DNA of 64,000 nt. It comes from Rhodoferax sp. (GTDB lineage: Bacteria > Pseudomonadota > Gammaproteobacteria > Burkholderiales > Burkholderiaceae_C). Every line of letters begins with the position of its first letter. Within the stretch, counting starts at the first letter, position 1. This document shows positions 1-8,095 of this stretch, one piece after another. The stretch is from the NCBI GenBank assembly GCA_030685025.1, contig JAUXWC010000281.1:62001-126000 (forward strand). The letters are read 5' to 3'. The notes beneath the pieces are model-generated. The model searched no databases. It was not told where the DNA came from and saw only the letters and a program-made list of their open reading frames with translations. The translations under genes were made by a program, and so were the position numbers.

Positions 1-174
1 TAACGACATTGCAAGCAATTTCTGCTGCATTGCAGCAATCTAGATGCCGAGGCCTAGAAGCCGAGCGGGCGTCAGCTTCGACACGATGCTGCCACGTGGG
101 TGTGCAACTCGGATCAAATTGTTCTGACCTGGCCCACAGACGCGGCTCATGGCGCGCTGGCAGAATGACAGACT

Positions 175-621
175 ATGAATCCAACTATTCCTGCACGCCC
201 GCTGGCCGAGCTGCGAAGTGCCTACAAGGTTTTTCGGAGTATTGGTACGCGCTGGATGGACAATGATGCCTATGGGCATGTCAATAACGTCGTCTACTAC
301 AGTTGGTTCGACACGGCTGTCAACGCGCACCTGATTGAGCGAGGTGTACTCGATGTTGGGCGCAGTGACACGATTGGTCTGGTCGTCGAGACACAATGCA
401 ATTACTTTGATTCACTCGCTTTTCCCCAAACAGTGGAGGCCGGGCTGCGAGTGGCAAGGCTCGGTTCATCCAGCGTACGATACGAAATCGGGCTATTTGC
501 GCAAGGTCTGCCGTTGACCGCAGCGAAAGGGCATTTCGTTCACGTGTACGTCGATCGCCTGACCCGTCAAGCGGTCACCATTCCGCCTGCGTTGCGGTCG
601 GTGTTACTGGAGTTGATGTGA
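175..621 (+). CDS. Acyl-CoA thioesterase, 4HBT hotdog family
   Basis: A 148-residue single hotdog domain, the usual length for the 4-hydroxybenzoyl-CoA/YbgC-type thioesterases that hydrolyse acyl-CoA to free acid and CoA in the cytoplasm. The N-terminal active-site segment (about residues 26-44) has the family pattern D-x-x-G-H-V-N-N followed by aromatic residues, with D31 as the likely catalytic acid. The ATG at 175 is the first codon that gives this motif its usual spacing. The 174 bases before it show no recognisable gene, and I see no strong Shine-Dalgarno sequence. The gene is followed after 33 bases by the hydroxyacid dehydrogenase, so the two may be cotranscribed. The substrate cannot be told from sequence. 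Confidence 0.85.
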   Translation: MNPTIPARPLAELRSAYKVFRSIGTRWMDNDAYGHVNNVVYYSWFDTAVNAHLIERGVLDVGRSDTIGLVVETQCNYFDSLAFPQTVEAGLRVARLGSSSVRYEIGLFAQGLPLTAAKGHFVHVYVDRLTRQAVTIPPALRSVLLELM

Positions 622-654
622 GTCGGTTTTGTCCATAACACAGGAGAGTGTCGA

Positions 655-1665
655 GTGATCGTGAAGCCTGAAGTCTTGGTAACCCGGGCCGTTTTTCCGG
701 AAGTCATTGCTCGTTTGAGCGAGCATTTCCAGGTCGATTCAAATCAATCCGACGAGACTTGGAACAAGGCCGAACTGATCGAGCGGCTGCAGGGTAAGGC
801 TGGAGTCTTTACCACAGGCAGCGAGCGCATCGACGCAGACGTCCTGGCGGCTTGCCCGCGCCTGCAGATTTGCGCCAACATGGCGGTTGGCTACAACAAT
901 TTTGACCTGGACGCGATGACCGACCAGGGTGTGTTGGGCACCAATGCGCCGGACGTCCTGACGCAGACCACGGCCGATTTCGGCTTTGCCTTGCTGCTGG
1001 CGGCGGCCCGACGGGTCTGTGAAAGCGAGCACTATCTGCGTGCCGGTCAATGGCGCCGCTGGCGTTACGATATGTTCGCTGGTGCTGAAGTTCATGGCTC
1101 GACCCTGGGCATACTGGGCATGGGTCGAATTGGACAGGCCATTGCCAAGCGCGGCGCGATGGGCTTCGACATGCCGGTGGTGTACCACAACCGCTCCCGG
1201 TTGACGCCCGAGATCGAGGCGATTTGCGGGGCGCGATATGTGAGCAAGGAAGAATTACTGCGAACGGCGGACCACCTCGTGCTGGTGCTACCGTATTCTC
1301 ATCAGTCGCATCACGCGATCGGGGCGTCCGAATTGGACCAGATGAAGGCCAGCGCGACCCTGGTCAACATTGCCCGTGGCGGTATTGTTGACGACGCCGC
1401 GCTGGCGGACGCCTTGCGGCACGGGCGTTTGGCGGCCGCCGGTCTGGACGTGTTTGAGGGCGAGCCGACCGTGCACCCAGCGTTGTTGGCCTTGAAGAAT
1501 GTCGTTCTGACACCGCACATCGCCAGCGCCACGATGCCGACCCGCATGACCATGGCGATATTGGCGGCGGATAACCTGATTGGTTTCTTGACGGCGGGGC
1601 AGGCAATTGCGCCGCTCAATCCGCAAGTCCTGTCATTACCGCAGCATGCCCAGCGCAAAGGGTAG
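655..1665 (+). CDS. D-2-hydroxyacid dehydrogenase (glyoxylate / 2-ketogluconate reductase type)
   Basis: NAD(P)-dependent D-isomer 2-hydroxyacid dehydrogenase of 336 residues, probably reducing glyoxylate, hydroxypyruvate or 2-ketogluconate. The Rossmann glycine motif GMGRIG is at residues 155-160. The catalytic triad is present: R241 in the ARGG segment, E270 in FEGEP and H288 in TPHIAS. Start is GTG at 655, supported by an AGGAG 8 bases upstream. The 3' end overlaps the convergent transporter gene by 30 bases. Exact substrate is open between ghrB- and tkrA-like activities. Confidence 0.88.
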   Translation: MIVKPEVLVTRAVFPEVIARLSEHFQVDSNQSDETWNKAELIERLQGKAGVFTTGSERIDADVLAACPRLQICANMAVGYNNFDLDAMTDQGVLGTNAPDVLTQTTADFGFALLLAAARRVCESEHYLRAGQWRRWRYDMFAGAEVHGSTLGILGMGRIGQAIAKRGAMGFDMPVVYHNRSRLTPEIEAICGARYVSKEELLRTADHLVLVLPYSHQSHHAIGASELDQMKASATLVNIARGGIVDDAALADALRHGRLAAAGLDVFEGEPTVHPALLALKNVVLTPHIASATMPTRMTMAILAADNLIGFLTAGQAIAPLNPQVLSLPQHAQRKG

Positions 1666-2541
1666 GCTGAGCATCCCCAGCAGGGTCGATAGCGTCACCA
1701 GGCCGGCAACCAATGCGCTGTCGAACCCCATGCGGGCCGCCAGCACGTAACAGCTTGACGCGGTCGGAAGCGCCGAGAACAGCAGCAACACCGTTGTTTG
1801 CGCGTCGTTCAGTTTGAACAGTCGGGACAGCGCGAGCGCCGACAGCGGAAGCAGTACGTGGCGAATGGACAGCACGGCCACGGCGAGCGATTTGGCGCGC
1901 ACCAGGGCGCTGAGCTGCATGCCGGCACCCGCCGCCATCAATCCCAGCGCGATCGATGCCGCGCCGATCCGCGCTACGGTGGGCTCCAGCCATGGCGGCA
2001 AGTGATAACCCATCAGATTTGCGGTCAGGCCCGTTGCGGTGGCGATGATGAGGGGATTGCGGGCCAGTTCGCGCCAAAATCTTGACTGGCCATGTCGCGC
2101 CATCGGCCAGACTGCGGCGACGTTGAATAGCGGCACGCATACGCCGATCAGCACCGCCAGCAACAGCACGCCCGCCGGCCCCACCAGCCGGTCTGCCAGT
2201 GCCAGCCCGATGAACGAATTGAAGCGAAAGGCGACTTGCGCACTGGCCGCATGCTGGCGCAAGTTGATGTGTGACCCCAGCCATGGCATGTGTGGCAGCG
2301 CGTAAGCCAGGGTGATACCGGTCAGGCCCAAAGCCCAACCCGCCGCGATGAAGCTGGACGCGGATGCCCAGTCGAGTGGGCTCTTGACGATCGAATGAAA
2401 CAGCAGCACCGGAAACAGCAGGAAGTAGACCAGTGACTCCACTTGCTCCCAGACGGTCCGGTTGAGCGCGGTGAAGCGGCACAGCAGATAGCCGCACAGG
2501 ATCAGGGAGAAATCAGGGAACAGAAGTTGAGCGTAGTTCAC
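1636..2541 (-). CDS. AEC family transporter (auxin efflux carrier-like permease)
   Basis: Hydrophobic protein of about 301 residues with roughly ten membrane segments, typical of the AEC/bile-acid-arsenite-type permeases. These export or import small organic acids across the inner membrane. The N-terminal stretch VNYAQLLFPDFSLILCGYL and an internal LPPWLEP segment fit family proteins. The GTG at 2541 is chosen because homologous proteins start at this point; an upstream ATG at 2601 would add 20 polar residues. No convincing ribosome binding site is visible for either. It converges on and overlaps the dehydrogenase gene. Substrate unknown. Confidence 0.8.
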   Translation of the reverse strand: MNYAQLLFPDFSLILCGYLLCRFTALNRTVWEQVESLVYFLLFPVLLFHSIVKSPLDWASASSFIAAGWALGLTGITLAYALPHMPWLGSHINLRQHAASAQVAFRFNSFIGLALADRLVGPAGVLLLAVLIGVCVPLFNVAAVWPMARHGQSRFWRELARNPLIIATATGLTANLMGYHLPPWLEPTVARIGAASIALGLMAAGAGMQLSALVRAKSLAVAVLSIRHVLLPLSALALSRLFKLNDAQTTVLLLFSALPTASSCYVLAARMGFDSALVAGLVTLSTLLGMLSLPFALGMLR

Positions 2542-2644
2542 GAAGCGAGAATACAGCGATGTCGATCTCCCCTCGGGTTTGCCCCTATGTGGAAGCCACA
2601 TCCGGCCTTGTCGTCGAGATCGTTACCATAGGCGTTAAGGGACT

Positions 2645-3223
2645 ATGAATATTGCGTCAATTTTCACCCGCGTGGCGTGCGTGACCTTGTTGTTGACAGG
2701 CGGTGCATTTGCTGCCACCTTCGAAGGCGTTCGGTTTGATGACTCGGTCAAACTGGCCAACAGCGAGCTCAAGCTCAACGGCATGGGGATTCGCGCCGTT
2801 TTCATTATCCGGGGCTATGTTGCCGGGCTTTACCTGCCTGACAGAGCCACGACGATGGAGGGAGCATTGGCCATGCCTGGGCCTAAGCGTATTCAGTTAA
2901 GGATGCTGCGCGATGCCAAGTCCGCCGACTTCACGAAGGCCTTGGTGGCCGGCATCAAGAAGAATGCCAGTCCCACCGAGCTTGAGGCTCTTCATGACCG
3001 CATCGCACAACTGGAGGGCGCGATTGAGTCGTTCGGTACAACCGCCAAGGGCGACACGATCAATCTCGATTTTGAGCCGGAACGAGGTTTGACCCTGTCC
3101 GTCAATGGCGTCAGGAAGGGTAGTGCGATTGCCGGAGCGGACTTCTTCGGGGCGGTGCTGGGTATTTTTGTGGGCGGCAAACCGATTGACCCGAGGCTCA
3201 AGAAAGGGCTTCTGGGTCTGTAG
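2645..3223 (+). CDS. Chalcone isomerase-like periplasmic protein
   Basis: A 192-residue protein with an N-terminal signal peptide (residues 1 to about 23, ending GGAFA) followed by a chalcone-isomerase-like fold. The mature part opens with F-E-G-V-x-F-x-D and L-x-L-N-G-x-G-I-R, and has the GYVAGLYLP strand typical of the family. Bacterial members are secreted and of unknown function; plant-type flavonoid chemistry should not be inferred. An AAGG lies just before the ATG. The downstream Bug-type gene starts 44 bases later and may be cotranscribed. Confidence 0.8.
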   Translation: MNIASIFTRVACVTLLLTGGAFAATFEGVRFDDSVKLANSELKLNGMGIRAVFIIRGYVAGLYLPDRATTMEGALAMPGPKRIQLRMLRDAKSADFTKALVAGIKKNASPTELEALHDRIAQLEGAIESFGTTAKGDTINLDFEPERGLTLSVNGVRKGSAIAGADFFGAVLGIFVGGKPIDPRLKKGLLGL

Positions 3224-3267
3224 GCGCGCCGCTTTTGTTGCTTGTTCATTCACTGGAGATTTTCACC

Positions 3268-4230
3268 ATGTACCGTCGGTCTGTTCTTTCCCTGACGCTG
3301 GCAGTTGCCGCCGCGGGCGCATTGGCCCAACCCTACCCGAACAAGGTGGTCAAACTCCAGGTACCTTTCGCCCCAGGGGGTACCACGGACATCATTGCAC
3401 GCACGATTGCGGATGCACTGGGTAAGGCACTTGGCCAGACCGTCATCGTCGAGAACAAGGCGGGTGGCGGCGGCGTCATCGGCGCCAATGAGACCGCCAA
3501 GGCCGCGCCGGACGGCTACTCGCTGGGCATGGCCACGGTGTCCACCACAGCGGCAAATCCGGCCATCAACCCCCGCATACCGTACAACCCGCTGATTGAT
3601 TTCACACCCATCATCAACATTGCGGCGACCCCCAACGTGATTGCGGTGCACCCCAGTTTTCCGGCAAAGGATTACAAGGGGTTTCTGGCAGAGCTGAAAC
3701 GATCGCCCGGCAAGTACTCGTATTCCTCGTCGGGAACTGGCGGCATCGGGCATTTGCAAATGGAGCTCTACAAGAACCTCAGCGGTACGTTTATCACGCA
3801 CATTCCGTATCGTGGCGCTGGCCCGGCATTGAACGACACGGTCGCGGGTCAGGTGTTGATGACGTTTGACAACATGCCTTCGGCCATGCCGTTCATCCAG
3901 TCGAATCGCCTGATTCCCATAGTGGTGGCGGCTCCACAGCGCCTGACCCAGTTGCCCAATGTGCCGACATTCATGGAAGTGGGGCTGGAGCCGGTCAATC
4001 GCATGGCCTACTACGGCATCTATGGGCCAAAGGGCTTGCCACGTGAAGTGGTGGACAAGGTTAACGCTGCGGCACGCAAGGCGCTGGAGGATCCGGCTGT
4101 CAGAAAGCGCATCGAAGACACTGGTTCCATCATCGTTGCCAATACGCCGGAGCAGTTTGCGGCCCAGATCAAGGCTGAGTTCGAGGTCTACAAAAAGGTG
4201 GTTGATTCCGCCAAACTCAAGCTCGATTGA
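3268..4230 (+). CDS. Tripartite tricarboxylate transporter substrate-binding protein (Bug family)
   Basis: Periplasmic solute-binding receptor of the TctC/Bug family, 320 residues. It has a signal peptide (MYRRSVLSLTLAVAAAGALA), the YPNK...VPFAPGGTTDI ligand loop near residues 22-45, and the TVENKAGGGG-like segment (here IVENKAGGGGVIGAN). Start is ATG 3268 with GGAG 9 bases upstream; an in-frame codon at 3235 would disrupt the signal peptide. No TctA/TctB membrane partners lie nearby, so it is an orphan receptor, common in Burkholderiales. Ligands of this family are usually carboxylates; this one is unknown. Confidence 0.9.
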   Translation: MYRRSVLSLTLAVAAAGALAQPYPNKVVKLQVPFAPGGTTDIIARTIADALGKALGQTVIVENKAGGGGVIGANETAKAAPDGYSLGMATVSTTAANPAINPRIPYNPLIDFTPIINIAATPNVIAVHPSFPAKDYKGFLAELKRSPGKYSYSSSGTGGIGHLQMELYKNLSGTFITHIPYRGAGPALNDTVAGQVLMTFDNMPSAMPFIQSNRLIPIVVAAPQRLTQLPNVPTFMEVGLEPVNRMAYYGIYGPKGLPREVVDKVNAAARKALEDPAVRKRIEDTGSIIVANTPEQFAAQIKAEFEVYKKVVDSAKLKLD

Positions 4231-4234
4231 GTCC

Positions 4235-5212
4235 GTGGGTACCGGCCCGGTTCGCGGTCCACCGGCGGGCGCGGGGGCGAGTACGGCTGTCGTCCACCGG
4301 GTCCCTGTCAGCGCTGTTGACCTCAATGTGATCAGCACATTTGTCGATTCACTTTGGCTGGAAGAAGGGCTGTCGCGCAATACGCTCGACGCCTATCGCC
4401 GCGATTTGACCTTGCTGGCCGAGTGGCTCAATCAACATGGTGTCGCCCTGGCCGGCGCTCATGAGGGTGACTTGAATGCCTACTTTTCCGCGCGACATTG
4501 TGCCACCAAGGCAACGACGGCCAACCGGCGTTTGACCGTTTTCAAACGTTTCTTTCGCTGGGCCTTGCGGGAACGGCTGTTGTCGCAGGATCCCACCTTG
4601 AAGCTGCAGGCCGCCCGGCAGGCGCTGCGTGTTCCCAAGGCCCTCACGGAAGCCCAGGTGGAAGCCTTGCTGGGTGCGCCCGACCAGGACACCGCCATCG
4701 GCTTGCGTGACCGCACGATGCTGGAGCTGATGTATGCCAGTGGCCTGCGTGTGAGTGAGCTGATCACGCTCAAGGTGTTCGACCTGGGCTTGACCGAGCA
4801 TGTGGTGCGGGTCCTTGGCAAAGGTCAGAAGGAGCGGCTGGTTCCGTTTGGCGAGGTAGCCAGCGTGTGGCTGCGCAGGTACCTGGAGCAGGCCCGGGTT
4901 GAATTGTTGGCGGGCCGGCAGACCGAGGACCTGTTTGTGACGCTTCGTGGCTCCAAGGCGGGTAGCGCGATGTCTCGCGTGATGTTTTGGCTGATCGTGA
5001 AGAAGCACGCGCTGTCGGCGGGCATTTCCACACCGTTGTCGCCCCACACCTTGCGCCACGCCTTTGCCACTCATCTGCTGAACCACGGTGCCGATTTGCG
5101 CGCCGTGCAGATGCTGCTCGGCCACGCCGACATCTCCACCACGACCATTTACACGCATGTCGCGCGTGAGCGTCTGAAGACCCTGCACGCCCAGCACCAC
5201 CCGCGCGGTTGA
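4235..5212 (+). CDS. xerD: Site-specific tyrosine recombinase XerD
   Basis: Tyrosine recombinase that with XerC resolves chromosome dimers at dif. It has an N-terminal SAM-like DNA-binding domain (starting F-V-D-S-L-W-L-E) and a C-terminal catalytic domain. The catalytic R (SGLRVSEL), K (GKGQKERLVP), H-x-x-R (HTLRHAFATHLL), H (LGHADIST) and nucleophile Y (TIYTHV) are all present. The C-terminal LKTLHAQHHPR tail is typical of XerD rather than XerC. The start is uncertain: GTG 4235 gives 325 residues, GTG 4328 gives 294, close to the usual 298. Neither has a good Shine-Dalgarno. It begins 4 bases after the Bug gene. Confidence 0.88.
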   Translation: MGTGPVRGPPAGAGASTAVVHRVPVSAVDLNVISTFVDSLWLEEGLSRNTLDAYRRDLTLLAEWLNQHGVALAGAHEGDLNAYFSARHCATKATTANRRLTVFKRFFRWALRERLLSQDPTLKLQAARQALRVPKALTEAQVEALLGAPDQDTAIGLRDRTMLELMYASGLRVSELITLKVFDLGLTEHVVRVLGKGQKERLVPFGEVASVWLRRYLEQARVELLAGRQTEDLFVTLRGSKAGSAMSRVMFWLIVKKHALSAGISTPLSPHTLRHAFATHLLNHGADLRAVQMLLGHADISTTTIYTHVARERLKTLHAQHHPRG

Positions 5213-5276
5213 GGCGAATTGGCTAGTCAGTTGGGAGACCCCTCGGCTTTGCCGGGGTGGCAGTAGAAGTTTGACG

Positions 5277-5469
5277 CGTGCTTATCCGGTTAATGCCCAA
5301 AACTTTGAGGCCGCGCGGAGATGGTCACTGGACGCGCCAGAAAGCTCGCAGGAGAGTGAGCGCATGGGTCAGTTGTGCGCCGACAAAGGCGCTGACGCGC
5401 GCGTCCTGGATCAATCTGGCAGACCTGACTGCACATCCCTATGCCTTGGGTGTTAACCGGATAAGCTCG
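5277..5469. mobile_element. MITE-like non-autonomous element, 193 bp, with 8-bp target duplication
   Basis: The ends are 17-base inverted repeats: CGTGCTTATCCGGTTAA at 5277-5293 and its complement with one mismatch at 5453-5469. Weaker pairing continues a further 7 bases inward. The element is flanked exactly by the 8-base direct repeat GTTTGACG at 5269-5276 and 5470-5477, which is the mark of a transposition event. The interior has no credible gene: small open frames inside it have no recognisable motif. An 8-bp duplication fits several transposase families, including IS1595, ISL3, IS66 and IS256; I cannot assign the parent. It interrupts the left part of the IS200-type element. Confidence 0.8.
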
Positions 5470-5550
5470 GTTTGACGTATGCGTAGGTGAGGGCGTCCAT
5501 CGCAGAAACTACCAATCGTGAGCCGCCAAGCAAACGAGCGGAGAAACTGG

Positions 5551-5988
5551 ATGGACAAGATAGATAGCCTAAATCACACGAAGTGGGACTGCAAGTACCA
5601 CGTGGTGTTTATACCGAAGTGTCGCAGGAAGACGCTGTATGGGCAGTTGAGAGAGCAACTCGGTGATGTGTTTCGCGCGCTGGCGCAGCAGGGGCACAAG
5701 GAGAGCCGAATAGAGGAGGGGCATTTGATGCCAGATCACGTGCACATGATGATCGCGATACCGCCCAAGTACGCGGTGTGCAACGTGGTGGGGTACATCA
5801 AGGGCAAGAGCGCGATTCATCTGGCGCGGGTGTACGGGGAGCGCAAGAGGAATTTTGTCGGGCAGTACTTCTGGGCCCGAGGGTACTTTGTCTCAACCGT
5901 AGGCCGAGACGAGGAAGTGATTCGAAACTACATCCGACACCAAGAGCAAGAAGACGAAAGATTGGAACAGCTCGGGTTGTGGAGGTGA
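5551..5988 (+). CDS. tnpA: IS200-type transposase TnpA (HUH Y1 transposase)
   Basis: 145-residue single-strand DNA transposase of the IS200 group. The HUH metal-binding motif is H63-V-H65 in the segment PDHVHMM. The nucleophilic tyrosine is Y127 in NYIRHQE, on the C-terminal helix, with Q131 a likely metal ligand. Full length for the family (140-155), so it appears intact. Start is ATG 5551, 7 bases after a GGAG; a GTG at 5518 would add 11 residues not expected in the family. There is no TnpB, as in true IS200 elements. Confidence 0.93.
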   Translation: MDKIDSLNHTKWDCKYHVVFIPKCRRKTLYGQLREQLGDVFRALAQQGHKESRIEEGHLMPDHVHMMIAIPPKYAVCNVVGYIKGKSAIHLARVYGERKRNFVGQYFWARGYFVSTVGRDEEVIRNYIRHQEQEDERLEQLGLWR

Positions 5989-5991
5989 GAG

Positions 5992-6092
5992 GCCACCGTT
6001 TCGGTGGCGCCAAGAGTTGGGGCCGCGTTAGCGACCCCGTTTAGCCGCTTTGAGCGGCTCACAATTTGAAAGCCCCCGGCTTTGCCGGGGGA
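5992..6092 (+). other. Right-end hairpins of the IS200-type element
   Basis: Three hairpins follow the tnpA stop: GCCACC-GTTTC-GGTGGC (5992-6008), GCCGCT-TTG-AGCGGC (6043-6057) and the strong CCCCCGGC-TTT-GCCGGGGG (6073-6091). The last resembles the left-end hairpin of the element near 5239-5258 and is the likely TnpA recognition structure. It could also act as a transcription terminator although no long T-run follows. Confidence 0.5.
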
Positions 6093-6098
6093 TGGTTA

Positions 6099-7934
6099 GT
6101 GCGCCCAGCATGGGCGCTATCTTGGAGGTGAAAGTCCTCCCGCGAGCTGACCACAGTAAGCGAAGTGAAGCGCAACTGCGTGAGGGCGACCGAGCGTGGG
6201 AAGGAAGCGTGGAGCGAATCCGCGAGTCGAGGAACACGAAGCGCATAGGAGGCGGCACGCAGCAGGGCGAGCAAGCTAATGATTGCGAAGCTCTTGTGGT
6301 CAAGGCGACGTGACGTAGATGCGACGATTGTGCGGTGAAGGATAGCGTTCTTACCTGGGGAGATCTCGCTTTACGCCTGAAAAGGTGACGGTCGCAAGAC
6401 TGGCGCGAGAAGTCAGCAGAGGCCGTAGTAGTTGGGTGACCAGCAAAGGGCCGAACGAGAAGGAGAGCTGGAAAGTTATGACACTTGGAAGTGCATCGCA
6501 TCAGAAGTCCGGGCAACCGGAGCGGGTCGTGACCGGCAGGGGTGAAACCCGTGCCGACGCAGCACGCGATGAAGCTCGGCCGGCGTGTCAACAACAAGAA
6601 GGCTTGGGGCGAGAGGACTTGTTTTGGCGGGTACTCTCGCGTGAGAACATGGCGGCGGCGTGGAAACGCGTCAAAGCCAATAAGGGAAGTGCTGGTGTTG
6701 ATGGGCTGTCTATTGAGCAGACCCCGGAATACCTCAAAACCCATTGGCCGCGAATTCGGTCGGAGCTTCTCAACGGGACATACCGGCCTCAAGCCGTGCA
6801 TCGCGTCGAAATTCCTAAACCGACGGGCGGCACGAGGGAACTGGGGATACCGACGGTCGTAGATAGGCTGATCCAACAGGCCTTGCTGCAAATCCTGCAG
6901 CCGCTGATCGATCCAACATTCTCTGAGTTCAGCTATGGATTTCGACCTGGCCGAAGCGCCCATGATGCAGTGCGCAAAGCACAGCAGTATGCGCAAGAAG
7001 GCTACCGGGTTGTGGTCGATGTTGATTTGGAGAAGTTCTTTGATCGGGTCAACCACGACATTCTTATGGACAGGCTTGCCAAGCGCATTGCCGACAAGGC
7101 CGTACTGCGGCTGATTCGGCGATACCTACAGGCCGGGATCATGGCAGATGGCGTGGTGCTGGAGCGTGAAAAGGGAACGCCACAAGGCGGGCCATTGTCA
7201 CCGCTAATGGCCAACGTGTTGCTCGATGAAGTGGACAAGGCGTTGGAGAAACCGGGGCACCGGTTCGCCCGGTACGCCGATGACTGCAATGTTTACATGC
7301 GCAGTCAGAAGGCTGGCGAGCGGGTGCTTCGCTTGCTCAGAGACCTGTATGAGAAGCTGCACCTCCGGGTGAACGAGAAGAAAACTGAAGTGGGTCCGGT
7401 CTTTGGCCGCAAGTTTCTTGGCTATAGCCTTCGGGGATGGTCAGGGGATACGGTCAAGATTTCTGTGGCCACTAAGGCGATCAACACGTTCAAGCAGCGC
7501 ATCAGGGAGATCACTCGACGCGCCGGTGGGCGTGGCATGGTTCAAATCGCGCAGCAACTTGGGAAATACTTGCCGGGTTGGAAGGCCTACTTCCATCTCG
7601 CGCAAACTCCAACGACGTTTCGGGATCTGGATTCATGGATTCGCCGAAGGCTCAGAGCGGTTCAGCTCAAGCAGTGGAAGCGTGGCACCACGATTTATCG
7701 AAACCTTCGAGCACTTGGCGCCACCCACGAGGTGGCAGCACAGGTGGCTGTCGCAGGCAGGCGTTGGTGGCACTGCAGTCGGTCCAACTTACACCGCGTG
7801 CTGACGGTGGCTTACTTTGACAGCATTGGCATACCCAGACTCACATGACCTCAACTTCTCGAACCGCCCGGTGCGGACCCGCACGCCGGGTGGTGTGGCA
7901 GGGGCGCAGCCTAACGGTTGCCCCCTATGCCGAT
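6099..7934 (+). mobile_element. Group II intron (endonuclease-lacking, probably class C) with encoded maturase
   Basis: The 5' end has the intron signature GTGCG at 6099, followed by the structured RNA of domains I-III. The open reading frame 6478-7848 lies in the domain IV position. Downstream, ACCGCCCGG (about 7874-7882) pairs with CCGGGTGGT (about 7896-7904) to form a domain V-like hairpin with a CGC at its base. A domain VI-like stem follows at about 7906-7931, and the intron ends with CCGAT at 7934. Placement a few bases after a GC-rich hairpin and the lack of an endonuclease domain fit class C introns, which insert after terminator-like stems. Class is inferred, not computed. Confidence 0.82.
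6478..7848 (+). CDS. ltrA: Group II intron reverse transcriptase/maturase
   Basis: Intron-encoded protein of 456 residues. It contains the retroelement RT domain with the N-terminal block (ENMAAAWKRVKANKGSAGVDG, about 57-76), FSYGFRPGRSAHDA (151-164), the GTPQGGPLSPLMANV block and the catalytic YADD at 266-269. A maturase/domain X region follows (GRKFLGY..., KYLPGWKAYF). No HNH endonuclease domain is present at the C terminus. Start is taken as ATG 6478, with AGGAG 12 bases upstream; an in-frame GTG at 6385 would read through predicted intron RNA. It promotes splicing and retrohoming of the intron. No frameshift seen, so it may be active. Confidence 0.92.
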   Translation: MTLGSASHQKSGQPERVVTGRGETRADAARDEARPACQQQEGLGREDLFWRVLSRENMAAAWKRVKANKGSAGVDGLSIEQTPEYLKTHWPRIRSELLNGTYRPQAVHRVEIPKPTGGTRELGIPTVVDRLIQQALLQILQPLIDPTFSEFSYGFRPGRSAHDAVRKAQQYAQEGYRVVVDVDLEKFFDRVNHDILMDRLAKRIADKAVLRLIRRYLQAGIMADGVVLEREKGTPQGGPLSPLMANVLLDEVDKALEKPGHRFARYADDCNVYMRSQKAGERVLRLLRDLYEKLHLRVNEKKTEVGPVFGRKFLGYSLRGWSGDTVKISVATKAINTFKQRIREITRRAGGRGMVQIAQQLGKYLPGWKAYFHLAQTPTTFRDLDSWIRRRLRAVQLKQWKRGTTIYRNLRALGATHEVAAQVAVAGRRWWHCSRSNLHRVLTVAYFDSIGIPRLT

Positions 7935-7972
7935 CTATGAATCAGAACGACGCCCCGGGGGATGAAAGAGCC

Positions 7973-8050
7973 TGTCATTGCGGACCAGATCCGCAATCCA
8001 TGGATCGCCCGGATCGAGTCCGGGGCAGGCTCCTCAAGTCCGGGATGACA
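7973..8050. repeat. 78-bp palindromic intergenic repeat
   Basis: The outer arms TGTCATTGCGGAC (7973-7985) and GTCCGGGATGACA (8038-8050) are nearly complementary. Two inner hairpins lie between: TTGCGGA/TCCGCAA (7978-7996) and CCCGGA/TCCGGG (8008-8024). This cruciform layout and the translated signature CHCGPDPQSMD resemble short palindromic repeats widely dispersed in proteobacterial intergenic DNA. The rest of 7935-8095 shows no gene. Confidence 0.6.
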
Positions 8051-8095
8051 ACAAAGGGTCTCGCTCTTTCATGTTGAGTTGATCATGGCGACGTG

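Larger units (their letters stand above)
5224..6098 (+). mobile_element. IS200-type (IS200/IS605 family) insertion sequence, interrupted by a small element
   Basis: The element contains an intact IS200-type TnpA (5551-5988). It is bounded on the left by a hairpin-forming segment around 5239-5258 (CCCCTCGGC-TTT-GCCGGGG) and on the right by a similar hairpin at 6073-6091 (CCCCCGGC-TTT-GCCGGGGG). IS200/IS605 ends are subterminal hairpins recognised by TnpA, with no terminal inverted repeats and no target duplication, so the outer limits given here are estimates. A 193-bp element sits in the left part (5277-5469). The right end is directly followed by a group II intron. Confidence 0.65.

Noticed and set aside
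1..174. A gene in the first 174 bases
   Set aside because: No frame on either strand has a start, ribosome site and motif; small frames here are shadows or chance.
3959..4234. N-terminal extension of xerD into the Bug gene
   Set aside because: The extension reads the Bug gene in another frame; known XerD proteins start near FVDSLWLEEG.
5271..5475. Two small open frames inside the 193-bp element
   Set aside because: They span the inverted repeats, have no recognisable motif and no ribosome site; the DNA is explained as a MITE-like element.
7817..8077. 86-codon frame after the intron gene
   Set aside because: Its C-terminal half is a translation of the palindromic repeat and its first half runs through intron domains V and VI.
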